Source: Geodermatophilus ruber (GTDB lineage: Bacteria; Actinomycetota; Actinomycetes; Mycobacteriales; Geodermatophilaceae). From it: 64,000 bases of DNA. The notes beneath the pieces are model-generated. The model was not told the origin of the DNA and did not search any database. It worked only from the letters and a program-made list of their open reading frames with translations. The position numbers and the translations under genes are program-made. Numbering within the stretch: position 1 is the first letter of the stretch; the number at the start of each line of letters is the position of its first letter. The stretch lies in contig NZ_FOSW01000004.1 of the NCBI RefSeq assembly GCF_900114385.1, positions 62,001-126,000 of the forward strand. Reading direction: 5' to 3'. Positions 27,303 to 38,057 of the stretch are shown piece after piece.

Positions 27303-28019
27303 ATGGCCGCCGTGTCGAGAGGCTCCGCGGAGCTGCTGCGCACCGCAGCCCGCGGGCTGGGTCAGCTGCTGCTCACCGTCGGCTACCTGCTGCTCCTGTT
27401 CGTCGCGTACGAGCTGTGGGTGACCGATCTGCAGAGCGCGGCGCAGCAGGAGCAGCTGACGACGGAGCTGCGGGAGGAGTGGAGCCGCCCGGCCCCCGCC
27501 GCCCCGGCCGAGCTGGAGAACGGCGAGGCGTTCGCCTTCTTGCGCATCCCGCGGCTGGGCGCCGACTACGCGCGCGCCGTCGTCGAGGGGACGGGCGCCG
27601 AGGAGCTGGAGCAGGGCCCGGGCCATTACACCGGGACCGCCCTGCCCGGGGAGCAGGGCAACTTCGCCGTCGCGGGGCACCGGGTGGGTCGCGGCTCCCC
27701 GTTCCTGGAGCTCGACGAGCTGCGCCCGGGTGACCCGATCGTCGTCGAGACGGCAAGCGCCTGGTTCGTCTACCGGGTTCTCGGGGACGACGGCGGTGTG
27801 CCCGGCCGGCAGATCGTCACTCCCACCGACGTGCAGGTCATCTCACCGACGCCCAACGGGCCGGCCGACGGCCCTCCGACAGGCGCGTACCTGACCCTCA
27901 CCACCTGCCACCCGGAGTACTCCGCACGCCAGCGGCTGGTCGTGCACGCCCTGCTCGAGGGCGCTCCGGTGGCCCGCGCCGACGCACCCGACGGGCCGCC
28001 CGCCCTGCGGGGAGGATGA
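27303..28019 (+). CDS. Class E sortase
   Basis: A membrane-anchored cysteine transpeptidase of 238 residues. One N-terminal membrane segment (LLLTVGYLLLLFVAYELWV, about 22-40) precedes the extracytoplasmic sortase barrel. Catalytic residues are His126 (NFAVAGHRVGRG), Cys202 (LTLTTCHPEY) and Arg211 (RQRLVVHA). The TLTTC motif and overall length fit class E, which anchors LAXTG-type proteins to peptidoglycan in high-GC Gram-positives. The ATG at 27303 is preferred; a GTG 9 bases on is possible. It is followed by a tiny membrane protein 9 bases downstream. Confidence 0.92.
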   Translation: MAAVSRGSAELLRTAARGLGQLLLTVGYLLLLFVAYELWVTDLQSAAQQEQLTTELREEWSRPAPAAPAELENGEAFAFLRIPRLGADYARAVVEGTGAEELEQGPGHYTGTALPGEQGNFAVAGHRVGRGSPFLELDELRPGDPIVVETASAWFVYRVLGDDGGVPGRQIVTPTDVQVISPTPNGPADGPPTGAYLTLTTCHPEYSARQRLVVHALLEGAPVARADAPDGPPALRGG

Positions 28020-28028
28020 GGAGCGACC

Positions 28029-28187
28029 GTGTACTCGTGGATCTGGCGGCACCTGCCCGGCGGCACGGTGGTCAAGTCGCTGCTGGCCCTGCTGCTCGTG
28101 GCCGCGGTCAGCGCCCTGCTGCTGTTCGTCGTCTTCCCGCAGCTCGAGCCGTACCTGCCGTTCACCGACGTCACCGTCGACGGCTGA
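28029..28187 (+). CDS. Small single-pass membrane protein
   Basis: A 52-residue protein beginning with GTG (MYSWIWRHLPGG). One hydrophobic segment (residues about 18-36, LLALLLVAAVSALLLFVVF) ends in PQLEPYLPFTDVTVDG, so the short C terminus is probably outside. GAGG lies upstream within the end of the sortase gene. Small proteins of this kind commonly follow class E sortases in actinobacteria. The function is unknown, but co-transcription is likely. It is too short for routine gene calling. Confidence 0.8.
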   Translation: MYSWIWRHLPGGTVVKSLLALLLVAAVSALLLFVVFPQLEPYLPFTDVTVDG

Positions 28188-28204
28188 GCCGGCCGGCTCA
28201 GCCG
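28181..28204. terminator. 24-bp perfect palindrome spanning two stop codons
   Basis: The sequence 28181-28204 (CGGCTGAGCCGG and its reverse complement) is a perfect palindrome that contains the TGA of the small membrane protein and, on the other strand, the TGA of the TPR gene. It can form a hairpin in either transcript and is well placed as a shared terminator. Confidence 0.6.
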
Positions 28205-29055
28205 CCCAGTTCGCGCAGCGCCCGCGCGGCGAGGTCATCCCCCAGGACGGCCCCCGTCCGGAAGTGCTCCACGGCGCCGTCGAGGTCCCCGCGCCCGGCG
28301 AGCAGCACGGCCAGGTTGTGGTGGCAGTAGGTGTCCCCGGCCGCGATCCCGGCCCGGAACGCCTCCTCGGCCGCCTCGACGTCGCCCAGCTCGTCGGCGT
28401 ACAGGTTGCCCAGCGGCAGCCATGCCTCCAGCTCGCCCAGCTTCGCGCCGCGCTCCAGCTCGAACCGCGCCTCCGCCGCCCGGCCGGTCTCGCGCAGCAG
28501 GTGCGCCAGGCTCGTCCGCGCGGACGGGAAGTGGCCGGCTCCGGCGCGCAGGTCGGCCTCCACCGCGGGATCGCGCGTCGTGCGCCAGCGCCAGCAGGCG
28601 ACGACGGCGGCGGCCAGCGCGTCCCCGCCCGCCGCGAGCTCCGCGGCGACCGCCAGCGCCTCCTCCGGCTCCCCCTGTTCCTGGAGCAGGAAGGCCAGCT
28701 GCAGCCCACCCTCGGCGTCGCCGGCCGCACCGGCGCCGCGATAGGCACGCATCGCCCCGGCCAGGTCACCGAGCTCCTCGAGGACCAGCCCCAGGTTCAT
28801 CCAGGCGTCGCTCTCCCCGCCCACGAGCGCCTGCTCGTAGGCGGAGACCGCTTCCTCCGTGCGCCCGCGCGCGGCCAGGCTGTTGCCCAGGTTGTAGAAG
28901 CCGAGGGCGTCGCCCAGCTCGGCTGCCCGGCGGAAGCACCGCTCCGCGTCCCGGTCGCGCCCCGCGTCGGCCAGGTCACAGCCCAGGTCGATCAGCTCGG
29001 CGGCGTCCCGGCAGGCGCGCAGCCGGCGCAGGCGCGCGTCCAGGTCCTTCCCCAT
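28198..29055 (-). CDS. TPR/Sel1-like repeat protein
   Basis: A 285-residue cytosolic protein built of tandem tetratricopeptide-like helix pairs. Recurring blocks include FYNLGNSLAARGRTEEAVSAYEQAL, AWMNLGLVLEELGDLAGAMRAYR and HHNLAVLLAGRGDLDGAVEHFRTG, covering about residues 35-280. TPR arrays are protein-binding scaffolds; the partner is unknown. The frame extends to 29112, but the ATG at 29055 (MGKDLDAR) starts at the first predicted helix. It converges with the sortase pair. Confidence 0.85.
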   Translation of the reverse strand: MGKDLDARLRRLRACRDAAELIDLGCDLADAGRDRDAERCFRRAAELGDALGFYNLGNSLAARGRTEEAVSAYEQALVGGESDAWMNLGLVLEELGDLAGAMRAYRGAGAAGDAEGGLQLAFLLQEQGEPEEALAVAAELAAGGDALAAAVVACWRWRTTRDPAVEADLRAGAGHFPSARTSLAHLLRETGRAAEARFELERGAKLGELEAWLPLGNLYADELGDVEAAEEAFRAGIAAGDTYCHHNLAVLLAGRGDLDGAVEHFRTGAVLGDDLAARALRELGG

Positions 29056-29134
29056 GCCGTGATCATCAGGCCCCGGCGCGGCGAGCACGTCCCCCGTTCG
29101 GTGGCATCTCACCCCGAGGAGGCGGGCCGGGTGG

Positions 29135-30112
29135 TCAGCCGCCGAACGCCTCCCGCCAGGCCCGCATGAGGCTGCTCCGGCTCCACTCGAGGAACGGCGC
29201 CTGGTGCTCGCCCCCGATCTGCACCAGGGCCAGGTGGGTGAACCCGGCGTCGGCGTAGGCCCGCGCGGCCTCGATCACCGCGTCGACGTCGTCCCCGCAG
29301 GGGATGCTCCCGGCGACGTCCTCCTCCCGGACGAAGGCGGCCGCCGAGTCGAATGCCTGCGTGCCGGGCAGCTCGGAGTTGACCTTCCAGCCCAGGCCGA
29401 ACCAGCGGAACAACGAGTGCGCGCGGCGCACCGCCGCCGACCGGTCGGGGTCGTAGCAGATCGGCAGCTGCCCGATCCGCGGCTTGCCGGCCCCGCCCGC
29501 GGCGTCGAACTGCTCACCGAGCTCGCCCTTGGGCTCGACGGCGATCATCACGTCGGCGAACTCACCGGCGATCCGGCAGGACTGCGGGCCGGAGACGGCG
29601 ATGCCGATCGGCACCCGCTGCTCCGGCAGGTCCCACAGCTTCGCCGACTCGACGTCGAAGTGCTTGCCCCGGACATTGGTGTACCCACCGTCGAAGAGCT
29701 CCCGGATGATCCGGACCGCCTCGACCAGCCTCTCGTGCCGGACGTCGGCGGCCGGCCACCCGCCGCCGACGACGTGCTCGTTGAGGTTCTCCCCCGAGCC
29801 CAGGCCCAGCGTGAACCGGCCGTCGGAGAGCAGCTGCAGGGTCGCCGCCTGCTGCGCCACGACGACCGGGTGGTACCGGAAGGACGGGCAGGTCACGTAG
29901 GTCATCAGCGGGATGCGGCTGGTCGCGTGGGCGGCCGCGCCCAGCACCGTCCAGGCGTGCGGGGCGTGCCCCATCTCGTCGAGCCACGGGAAGTAGTGGT
30001 CGCTGCAGACCGCGAAGTCGAAGCCCGCCTCCTCGGCGCCGACCACGTGACCGACCAGCTCCTTCGGCCCGGCCTGCTCGGTCATCATCGTGTAGCCCAG
30101 CTGCATCGCCAT
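29135..30112 (-). CDS. F420-dependent LLM-class oxidoreductase
   Basis: A luciferase-like monooxygenase-fold enzyme of 325 residues from the F420-dependent glucose-6-phosphate-dehydrogenase-related subgroup. GYTMMTEQAGPKELVGHVVGAE begins the barrel. Also present are SDHYFPW (cofactor region), TCPSFRYHPVVVAQQAATL and the strongly conserved GLGSGENLNEHVVG, the F420 phosphate-binding region. The C-terminal segment GFTHLALVQIGG closes the barrel. The substrate is unknown. It is followed closely by the ABC transporter genes on the same strand (29 bases), though no functional link is evident. Confidence 0.9.
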   Translation of the reverse strand: MAMQLGYTMMTEQAGPKELVGHVVGAEEAGFDFAVCSDHYFPWLDEMGHAPHAWTVLGAAAHATSRIPLMTYVTCPSFRYHPVVVAQQAATLQLLSDGRFTLGLGSGENLNEHVVGGGWPAADVRHERLVEAVRIIRELFDGGYTNVRGKHFDVESAKLWDLPEQRVPIGIAVSGPQSCRIAGEFADVMIAVEPKGELGEQFDAAGGAGKPRIGQLPICYDPDRSAAVRRAHSLFRWFGLGWKVNSELPGTQAFDSAAAFVREEDVAGSIPCGDDVDAVIEAARAYADAGFTHLALVQIGGEHQAPFLEWSRSSLMRAWREAFGG

Positions 30113-30141
30113 GCCGGGCGGCTACCCGTGACCCCCGGATG

Positions 30142-31326
30142 TCACGCCCGCCCGGCGCGCAGCGCCTCCCGCAGCTTCGTCCGGCCGCTGGTGCGCAGCA
30201 GCGCACCGGCGTAGACCCGGCCGCCCAGCCGCACGATCAGGGCGATCGCCACGAGCATCAGGACGACGGCCAGCGCCACCTCCCAGGCCGCGACCTCCCC
30301 GGCCGCCTGCCGCACCGGCATGACCAGCGGGGACAGCCCCGGAACGTAGGAGGTGACCGTGGCGAGGGTGCCGGAGGGGTCACCGGCGGCCTGGATCGCG
30401 ACGACGAACCCGATCACGAGCAGGATCGTGGTGGGCATGATCACGCTGCCGAGGTCCTCCTGCCGGCTGACCAGGGACGCCGCGACCGCGAACACCGAGG
30501 CGTAGAAGGCGTAGCCGAGGACGAACCAGGCGATGACGGTGACCACCGTCGAGATCAGCTCGCCGGGCACCGAGACCACGTCGAAGGCCAGGGCCGAGCC
30601 GGTCGCCACCACGCCGATGAGGACGATCTGGCCCAGGCCGAGCGCCCCGAGCCCGGCGATCTTCCCGGCCAGCAGCTGCCACGGGCGCATGGTGGCCAGC
30701 AGCAGCTCGACCACCCGGCTGGCCTTCTCCTCCACCACGCCCTGCGCGACGAACTGGGAGAACAGGATGAGCAGGCTGTAGAGGACGGCGACGCCGACGA
30801 TCGCCACGATCACCCGCTGCTGGTCGTCCTCCGCGTCGCCCAGCGGGGTCACCGCCACCGCGGGGAGGGACTGCGCGTCCACGCCGGCCGCCAGGAGACG
30901 GTCGGAGATCGCCAGCCCGCTGACCGCACCGCCGACGACGGCCTCGAGGGTGGGGTCCCGGTTCTCCACCAGCAGCTCCGGCGCGGAGCCGGTCCCGTCC
31001 AGGAGGGCGGCGTCGACCTCCCCGTCCTCGACCGCGGCGCGCGCGGCGGCCGCGTCGTCGTACTCGGCCACCTCCACGTCGACCCCGACGGCCTCGCCCT
31101 GCGCCTGCACGGCGGGCCCGAGCCGGCCGGCCTCACCGACGATGCCCAGCCGGGCCGCGTCGGCCCCGGAGTTGGCGATCACCTGGAAGGCGATGCCGCC
31201 GATGAGCAGCACGACGATGACGATCGAGCTGATGATGAAGTTCTTGTCGCGGATGCGGCTGGAGATCTCCCGGCCGGCGACCAGCCGGACCAGGGCGGCG
31301 CTGCTGGGCGTAGACGGCTCGGTCAC
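30142..31326 (-). CDS. ABC-2 type exporter permease
   Basis: The membrane subunit (394 residues) of an ABC exporter, NatB/YhaP type. One transmembrane segment lies near the N terminus (IISSIVIVVLLIGGIAFQVIA). A roughly 150-residue extracytoplasmic domain follows, and then five or six further membrane helices, including EEKASRVVELLLATMRPWQLLAGKI, the conserved cytosolic loop of this family. It starts with GTG at 31326, and GTGA overlaps the ATPase stop by 4 bases. Related systems export sodium or peptides, but the substrate here is unknown. Confidence 0.88.
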   Translation of the reverse strand: MTEPSTPSSAALVRLVAGREISSRIRDKNFIISSIVIVVLLIGGIAFQVIANSGADAARLGIVGEAGRLGPAVQAQGEAVGVDVEVAEYDDAAAARAAVEDGEVDAALLDGTGSAPELLVENRDPTLEAVVGGAVSGLAISDRLLAAGVDAQSLPAVAVTPLGDAEDDQQRVIVAIVGVAVLYSLLILFSQFVAQGVVEEKASRVVELLLATMRPWQLLAGKIAGLGALGLGQIVLIGVVATGSALAFDVVSVPGELISTVVTVIAWFVLGYAFYASVFAVAASLVSRQEDLGSVIMPTTILLVIGFVVAIQAAGDPSGTLATVTSYVPGLSPLVMPVRQAAGEVAAWEVALAVVLMLVAIALIVRLGGRVYAGALLRTSGRTKLREALRAGRA

Positions 31327-32243
31327 GCCGCCACCTCCTCGCCCCGCTCGGCCGGATCGGCGACGGCCTCGCGGAAGAGCTCGACGAGGGTCGGCTCCCG
31401 CCACGCGAAGTGGGTGACCCGGCCCGTGCGCAGCGCCGCGGCGAGCACGGCCTGCTCGTCGGCGCCGCCGTCCAGCTCCAGCAGGGTGTCGCCGCCCTGC
31501 TGGGAGACCACCCGGACGCCGCTCAGCGTGCTCGCCCACCCCTGCGGCGCGTCGGGCACGACGACCCGCAGCACCCGGCCGGACTCCCGCTGCCGCAGCT
31601 CGGTGACGGTGCCGGTGGCGACCATGCGGCCGCGGGCGAGGATGCCGACGGAGTCGCACAGCCGCTCGACGAGGTCCAGCTGGTGGCTGGAGAACACCAC
31701 CGGGACGCCGGCGCGGACCTGCTCCAGCAGCGCCTCGGCGAGGGCGTCGACCCCGACGGGGTCCAGCCCGGAGAACGGCTCGTCGAGGATGAGCACCTCG
31801 GGGCGGCCGACCAGGGCGGCGGCGAGCTGCACCCGCTGCTGGTTGCCCAGCGACAGCTTCTCGACCTGGTCGCCGCGGCGGGCACCGAGGCCCAGGCGCT
31901 CGGCCCACTGCTCGGCGGCCCGGGCGGCGGCGCGAGAGTCCAGGCCGTGCAGCCGGGCGAAGTAGGCCAGCTGCTCGCCGACCTTCATCTTGGGGTAGAG
32001 ACCGCGCTCCTCCGGCATGTAGCCGATCCGGCGGCGCAGGGCCTGGTCCAGCGCGCGGCCGCGCCAGCGGACCTCCCCGGCGTCGGCGCGGGCCAGGCCC
32101 ATCGCGATGCGCATCGTGGTGGTCTTGCCCGCGCCGTTGGCGCCGCAGAACCCGAACATCGAGCCGGGGGCGACGGTGAAGGCCACGCCCTCCAGGACCC
32201 GGTTGTTCCCGTAGCTCTTGGAGAGCCCGTCGAACTCCAGCAC
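31323..32243 (-). CDS. ABC transporter ATP-binding protein
   Basis: The ATPase subunit (306 residues) of the exporter encoded immediately downstream. Walker A is GANGAGKTTT (about 33-42), the signature LSLGNQQR replaces canonical LSGGQ, Walker B is VLILDEPFSGLDP, and the switch region is VVFSSHQLDLVERL. The C-terminal 90 residues resemble the regulatory extension of NatA-like ATPases. The GTG at 32243 is chosen because AAGGGGGAA lies about 9 bases upstream and the domain begins at once (LEFDGLSKSYG). The spacer 32244-32465 to udgX is a divergent promoter region. Confidence 0.92.
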   Translation of the reverse strand: MLEFDGLSKSYGNNRVLEGVAFTVAPGSMFGFCGANGAGKTTTMRIAMGLARADAGEVRWRGRALDQALRRRIGYMPEERGLYPKMKVGEQLAYFARLHGLDSRAAARAAEQWAERLGLGARRGDQVEKLSLGNQQRVQLAAALVGRPEVLILDEPFSGLDPVGVDALAEALLEQVRAGVPVVFSSHQLDLVERLCDSVGILARGRMVATGTVTELRQRESGRVLRVVVPDAPQGWASTLSGVRVVSQQGGDTLLELDGGADEQAVLAAALRTGRVTHFAWREPTLVELFREAVADPAERGEEVAA

Positions 32244-32465
32244 AGCGGTGGTTCCCCCTTCGTCGCGCCGAGACCGTATCCGGTCGGGCCGACGACCCCC
32301 GGGACCTCCGGCGGGTGCGCCCACCCGGTCGCCGGCGCGCGGGGCGGCGAGCGGCCGGGGCGGGATGCCCCACCGGGCGCGGGGACGCCGACGGTCCGCG
32401 GCACCAGCCCGCGGGCCGCGCCCGTCTGCCCTGCGGGGCCGGCGCATCTGCGGTCTGATCGGGCC

Positions 32466-33146
32466 ATGAGCCAGGAGAACGCCCCGGCGCAGCCCCCGAA
32501 CGGGGTCGGCCTGGACGGGCTGCGCGCCGCCGCCGCCGGCTGCCGGGCGTGCGAGCTGTGGGAGAACGCCACCCAGACGGTGTTCGGCGAGGGCCCGGAG
32601 ACCGCGCGGATCGTCTTCGTCGGCGAGCAGCCCGGCGACCAGGAGGACCGCAAGGGCGAGCCGTTCGTGGGACCGGCCGGGCGGTTGCTCGACCGCGCGC
32701 TCGCCGACGCCGGCATCGACCGCCGCGACGCCTACATCACCAATGCCGTCAAGCACTTCGCCTTCACCACGCGCGGCAGGCGGCGCATCCATGAGACGCC
32801 GGGGCCCGAGCACCTGCGGGCCTGCCGGCCGTGGCTGGAGGCGGAGTTCGCCGTCCTCCAGCCGGAGGTGGTGGTCTGCCTGGGCGCGACCGCGGCCAAG
32901 GCGCTGATCTCGCCGTCCTTCCGGATCACGAAGGACCGCGGGCAGCTGCTCCCCTGGACCCCGCCGGGCGGGACCCCGCCGGGCACCGCACCCGACGAGG
33001 ACGACGACGAGGACGCCCCGCACCAGACCTGGATGCTGGCCACCACTCACCCGTCGGCGGTGCTGCGGACGCCGGACGACGCCCGTGCGGCCGCCTACGA
33101 CGCCCTGGTCGCGGACCTCACGGTGGTCGCGCACGCCCTCGCCTGA
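32466..33146 (+). CDS. udgX: UdgX-family uracil-DNA glycosylase-like protein
   Basis: A 226-residue member of the UdgX group in the uracil-DNA glycosylase superfamily. Motif 1 reads GEQPGDQED (about 53-61), and two cysteines near residue 27 (CRAC) plus later Cys are consistent with an Fe-S cluster as in family 4. The diagnostic loop RRRIHETPGP is present, with the histidine at position 109. In the mycobacterial protein the equivalent His covalently traps uracil-containing DNA. The C-terminal motif TTHPSAVLR is conserved. An acidic insert (DEDDDEDAP, about 178-186) is unusual. It presumably binds or repairs uracil in DNA and is divergent from the ABC exporter. Confidence 0.93.
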   Translation: MSQENAPAQPPNGVGLDGLRAAAAGCRACELWENATQTVFGEGPETARIVFVGEQPGDQEDRKGEPFVGPAGRLLDRALADAGIDRRDAYITNAVKHFAFTTRGRRRIHETPGPEHLRACRPWLEAEFAVLQPEVVVCLGATAAKALISPSFRITKDRGQLLPWTPPGGTPPGTAPDEDDDEDAPHQTWMLATTHPSAVLRTPDDARAAAYDALVADLTVVAHALA

Positions 33147-33190
33147 GCACGGCCGGTCCTCCCGCCCTGTACCGCGGTGCCCGCATGCGG

Positions 33191-34582
33191 TTATCTGGGC
33201 GCGGGCCCCGGCCGGTCCTCGCCACTCTCGGGGGCGGGCGAGTCCGGCCGGGGCTCGCCCGCCAGGGCGGTGGGCCGCATCGCGCGCGAGGCGCGGAAGA
33301 ACCAGAACGACGGCACCACCAAGGCGACGAGGACCATCGCCACGACCACCACGACGCCGCCGGAGACCATCGCCGCGGTGACCCCGGCCGCGCTGGCGAT
33401 CGCCCCGGCCCGCAGGTCGCCGAGCCGCGGCCCGCCCGCGACGACGACGAGGAAGACCCCCTGCATCCGCCCGCGCATCTCCTCGGGCGCGGCCAGCTGC
33501 AGCATCGAGGAACGCAGCACCGCGCTGACCATGTCGCCGGCGCCGGCGAGCGCCAGGCACAGCACCGCCAGCCACAGGGTCGGAGCGAACCCGAAGCCGA
33601 TGATGGCCAGGCCCCACACGACGATCGCGGCCAGGACGACGGCGCCCTGCCGGTCCACCCGGGAGACCCACCCCGAGGTCAGCCCGCTGACCAGCGCACC
33701 GATCGAGACGCCGGCGAACAGCCAGCCCAGGCTGTTGGGCGAGTCCGCGTACCGGCCCGCCGACAGCTCCGGGAACACCGCCTGCGGCCAGGCGAACGCC
33801 ATCGCGATCACGTCGACGACGAAGGTCATGAGCAGCACCGGCTGGGTGCGCAGGAAGGCGAACCCCTCTCCCACCCCGCGCACGGCGGCGGCCAGCCGCA
33901 GCGACCCGGCCGCGCGGCCGGGGAGCAGCGGGGGCAGCCCGCGCAGCAGCAGCACCGCCACCAGGAACCCGAGGGCGTCGACCGCGTAGGTGATCGGCAG
34001 GTTCCCGACCGCGATGAGCACCCCGGCCAGCAGGGGGCCGACGATCACGCCCACCTGGCGCACGGTCATCGCCAGCGCGTTGGCCGCCGCCACCCCCTCG
34101 ACCCCGACGATCGCCGGGATGACCGCGCTGCGCGCGGGCTGGTTGACCGCCGTGAAGCCGGAGACGCAGGCGGTGAGCACCCACAGCAGAACCAGGTTGC
34201 CCCCGCCGGGCAGCAGCGCCTGGACCGCGAGCAGCGCGCTGGTGACCGCCGAGCCGGCACCGGTCACCAGCATCAGCCGGCGGCGGTCCATCGAGTCGGC
34301 GATCGCCCCGCCGAGCAGCCCGAAGACGATCAGCGGCACCAGCGCGATCACCGACGTGACGCCGACGAGCAGCGAGGAGCCGGTGAGGGCGAACACCTGG
34401 TACGGGACGGCGACCAGCGTCATCTGCTGGCCGAGCATGGTCGCCGCCACGCCCCAGAACAGGCGCCGGTAGTCCGGGTTGCGCAGGGGGCTGGTGTCGA
34501 TCGCCCAGGCCCGCCGGCGGTCGACCGGAACCGGCTCCTCGACGCCCGCGCCGCCCTCGACCGGGTCGACAGGAGAGGTCAC
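33191..34582 (-). CDS. MFS transporter
   Basis: A twelve-helix major facilitator protein of 463 residues, of the enterobactin-exporter/DHA3-like type. Family features are RNPDYRRLFWGVAATMLGQQMTLVAVPYQVF at the first helix, GLLGGAIADSMDRRRLM (loop 2-3 motif A equivalent), and VNQPARSAVIPAIVG in helix 4-5. The protein starts with GTG at 34582, and that codon overlaps the stop of the small upstream ORF (GTGA). Proline/glutamate-rich termini are probably cytosolic. The exported compound is unknown. Confidence 0.87.
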   Translation of the reverse strand: MTSPVDPVEGGAGVEEPVPVDRRRAWAIDTSPLRNPDYRRLFWGVAATMLGQQMTLVAVPYQVFALTGSSLLVGVTSVIALVPLIVFGLLGGAIADSMDRRRLMLVTGAGSAVTSALLAVQALLPGGGNLVLLWVLTACVSGFTAVNQPARSAVIPAIVGVEGVAAANALAMTVRQVGVIVGPLLAGVLIAVGNLPITYAVDALGFLVAVLLLRGLPPLLPGRAAGSLRLAAAVRGVGEGFAFLRTQPVLLMTFVVDVIAMAFAWPQAVFPELSAGRYADSPNSLGWLFAGVSIGALVSGLTSGWVSRVDRQGAVVLAAIVVWGLAIIGFGFAPTLWLAVLCLALAGAGDMVSAVLRSSMLQLAAPEEMRGRMQGVFLVVVAGGPRLGDLRAGAIASAAGVTAAMVSGGVVVVVAMVLVALVVPSFWFFRASRAMRPTALAGEPRPDSPAPESGEDRPGPAPR

Positions 34583-34722
34583 GAGATCTCCGGTTCGCTC
34601 TGCCGGCCTCGCTGCAGGGGCCCGCGCCGAGCCTGCGAGAGAAAGGACCGCGTTCTCCTCACCCCTCGCTCGCTCGGGGCGAGCCTCTGAACGAGGCCGA
34701 GGTCGCGGGTGTCCTTCTTCAT
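34579..34722 (-). CDS. Possible small coupled ORF between pdxH and MFS
   Basis: A 47-residue basic peptide (MKKDTRDLGLVQRLAPSERG at the N terminus). Its ATG overlaps the pdxH TGA (ATGA) and its TGA overlaps the MFS GTG (GTGA), the standard coupling arrangement in this genome. No domain is recognised; it has many Arg and no hydrophobic segment. The DNA contains GC-rich partial inverted repeats (around 34660-34690), so an alternative is a dispersed intergenic repeat whose frame is open by chance. Confidence 0.45.
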   Translation of the reverse strand: MKKDTRDLGLVQRLAPSERGVRRTRSFLSQARRGPLQRGRQSEPEIS

Positions 34723-35375
34723 GGGGCCAGCCGCTGGACGATCCAGCCGCCGCCCTCCTCGTCGTCCCGCACGAACCGGAGCCGGTCGTGCAGCCGGTCG
34801 GCGCCGCCCTGCCAGAACTCCACGCGGTGGGGGACGACCCGGTAGCCGCCCCAGCTCGCCGGCCGCGGCACCGGGCCGCCCGCCGTCTCCTCGTCGAGCA
34901 GCCGCACCCGCAGGACCAGCTCGTGGACGGAGTCCACGACCGTCGACTGCACCGACGCGGCGGCGGCGAGCTGGGCGCCGCGGGGCCGGGGGTACCACAG
35001 GTCGTCGGAGGCGGTCTCCCCGATGCGCTCGACCCGCCCGGCCACCCGCACCTGGCGCTGCATGGCGTGCCACGGGAAGACCAGCGCCGCGCGCGGGTTG
35101 ACCGCCAGCTCCGCGCCCTTCGTGGAGGCGTAGCTGGTGCCGAAGACGAAGCCGTACTCGTCGTAGCCCTTCAGCAGCACGGTGCGGGCGTCGGGGGCGC
35201 CGTCGGCGTCGGCCGTGGCCACCACCACCGCGTTGGGCTCGGGCAGCTCCGCGGCGACGGCGTCGGCGAACCAGCGGTCGAACTGCTCGACCCAGGTCGG
35301 GGCGAGGTCCTCCTCGCGGAGAGCGGGACGGTCGTAGTCCCTGCGCATGCGGGAGAGGTCGGGCACGACGCACAT
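34719..35375 (-). CDS. pdxH: Pyridoxamine 5'-phosphate oxidase
   Basis: An FMN enzyme of 218 residues that oxidises pyridoxamine/pyridoxine phosphate to pyridoxal phosphate. It shows MRRDYDRPALREEDLAPTWVEQF at the N terminus, ARTVLLKGYDEYGFVFGT (FMN and substrate site), NPRAALVFPWHAMQRQVRVAGRVE, SWGGYRVVPHRVEFWQG and the C-terminal RLAP. The usual WxxxRL-AP ending is present as WIVQRLAP. The open frame continues upstream to 35759, antisense to citrate synthase, so the ATG at 35375 is taken as the start. It supplies PLP, required for example by SerC nearby. Confidence 0.95.
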   Translation of the reverse strand: MCVVPDLSRMRRDYDRPALREEDLAPTWVEQFDRWFADAVAAELPEPNAVVVATADADGAPDARTVLLKGYDEYGFVFGTSYASTKGAELAVNPRAALVFPWHAMQRQVRVAGRVERIGETASDDLWYPRPRGAQLAAAASVQSTVVDSVHELVLRVRLLDEETAGGPVPRPASWGGYRVVPHRVEFWQGGADRLHDRLRFVRDDEEGGGWIVQRLAP

Positions 35376-35496
35376 GCTGTCATCGGCCCCACCCGCCCCG
35401 CCTGCGCCCGGCGTGTCGGCACGGCCTAGGGTCGCAACCGCAGTCGTGCGCCATCCCCCGTGCGCGCACGTGTCCGCGCGCAGAGGAGCATGCGAG

Positions 35497-37846
<2,350 letters not shown>

Positions 37847-37849
37847 GCC

Positions 37850-37902
37850 CGTGAGCGGGGTGGATCCGTGCGGGTGACGCGCACGGATCCACCCCGCTCA
37901 CG
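37850..37902. terminator. 23-bp perfect hairpin after serC
   Basis: Arms 37850-37872 and 37880-37902 are fully complementary around a 7-base GGTGACG loop; the left arm begins CGTGAGCGGGGTGGATCCGT. It starts 4 bases after the serC stop. With no T tract it still qualifies as a very stable intrinsic-terminator-like structure. Confidence 0.8.
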
Positions 37903-38057
37903 ACCAGCGGTCGAACCACTCGGCCGCGAGAGCGGATTCCACGCCGCGCCGGGGCGCCTGCGTGGCGCCTCCCGGCCGCGCGGATAGCCTCGGAGGCCGG
38001 ACTCTCCCCGGAGCGGTTCGCACGGTCCACACACTCGGTCCCGCCAGGAGGTCGCCC

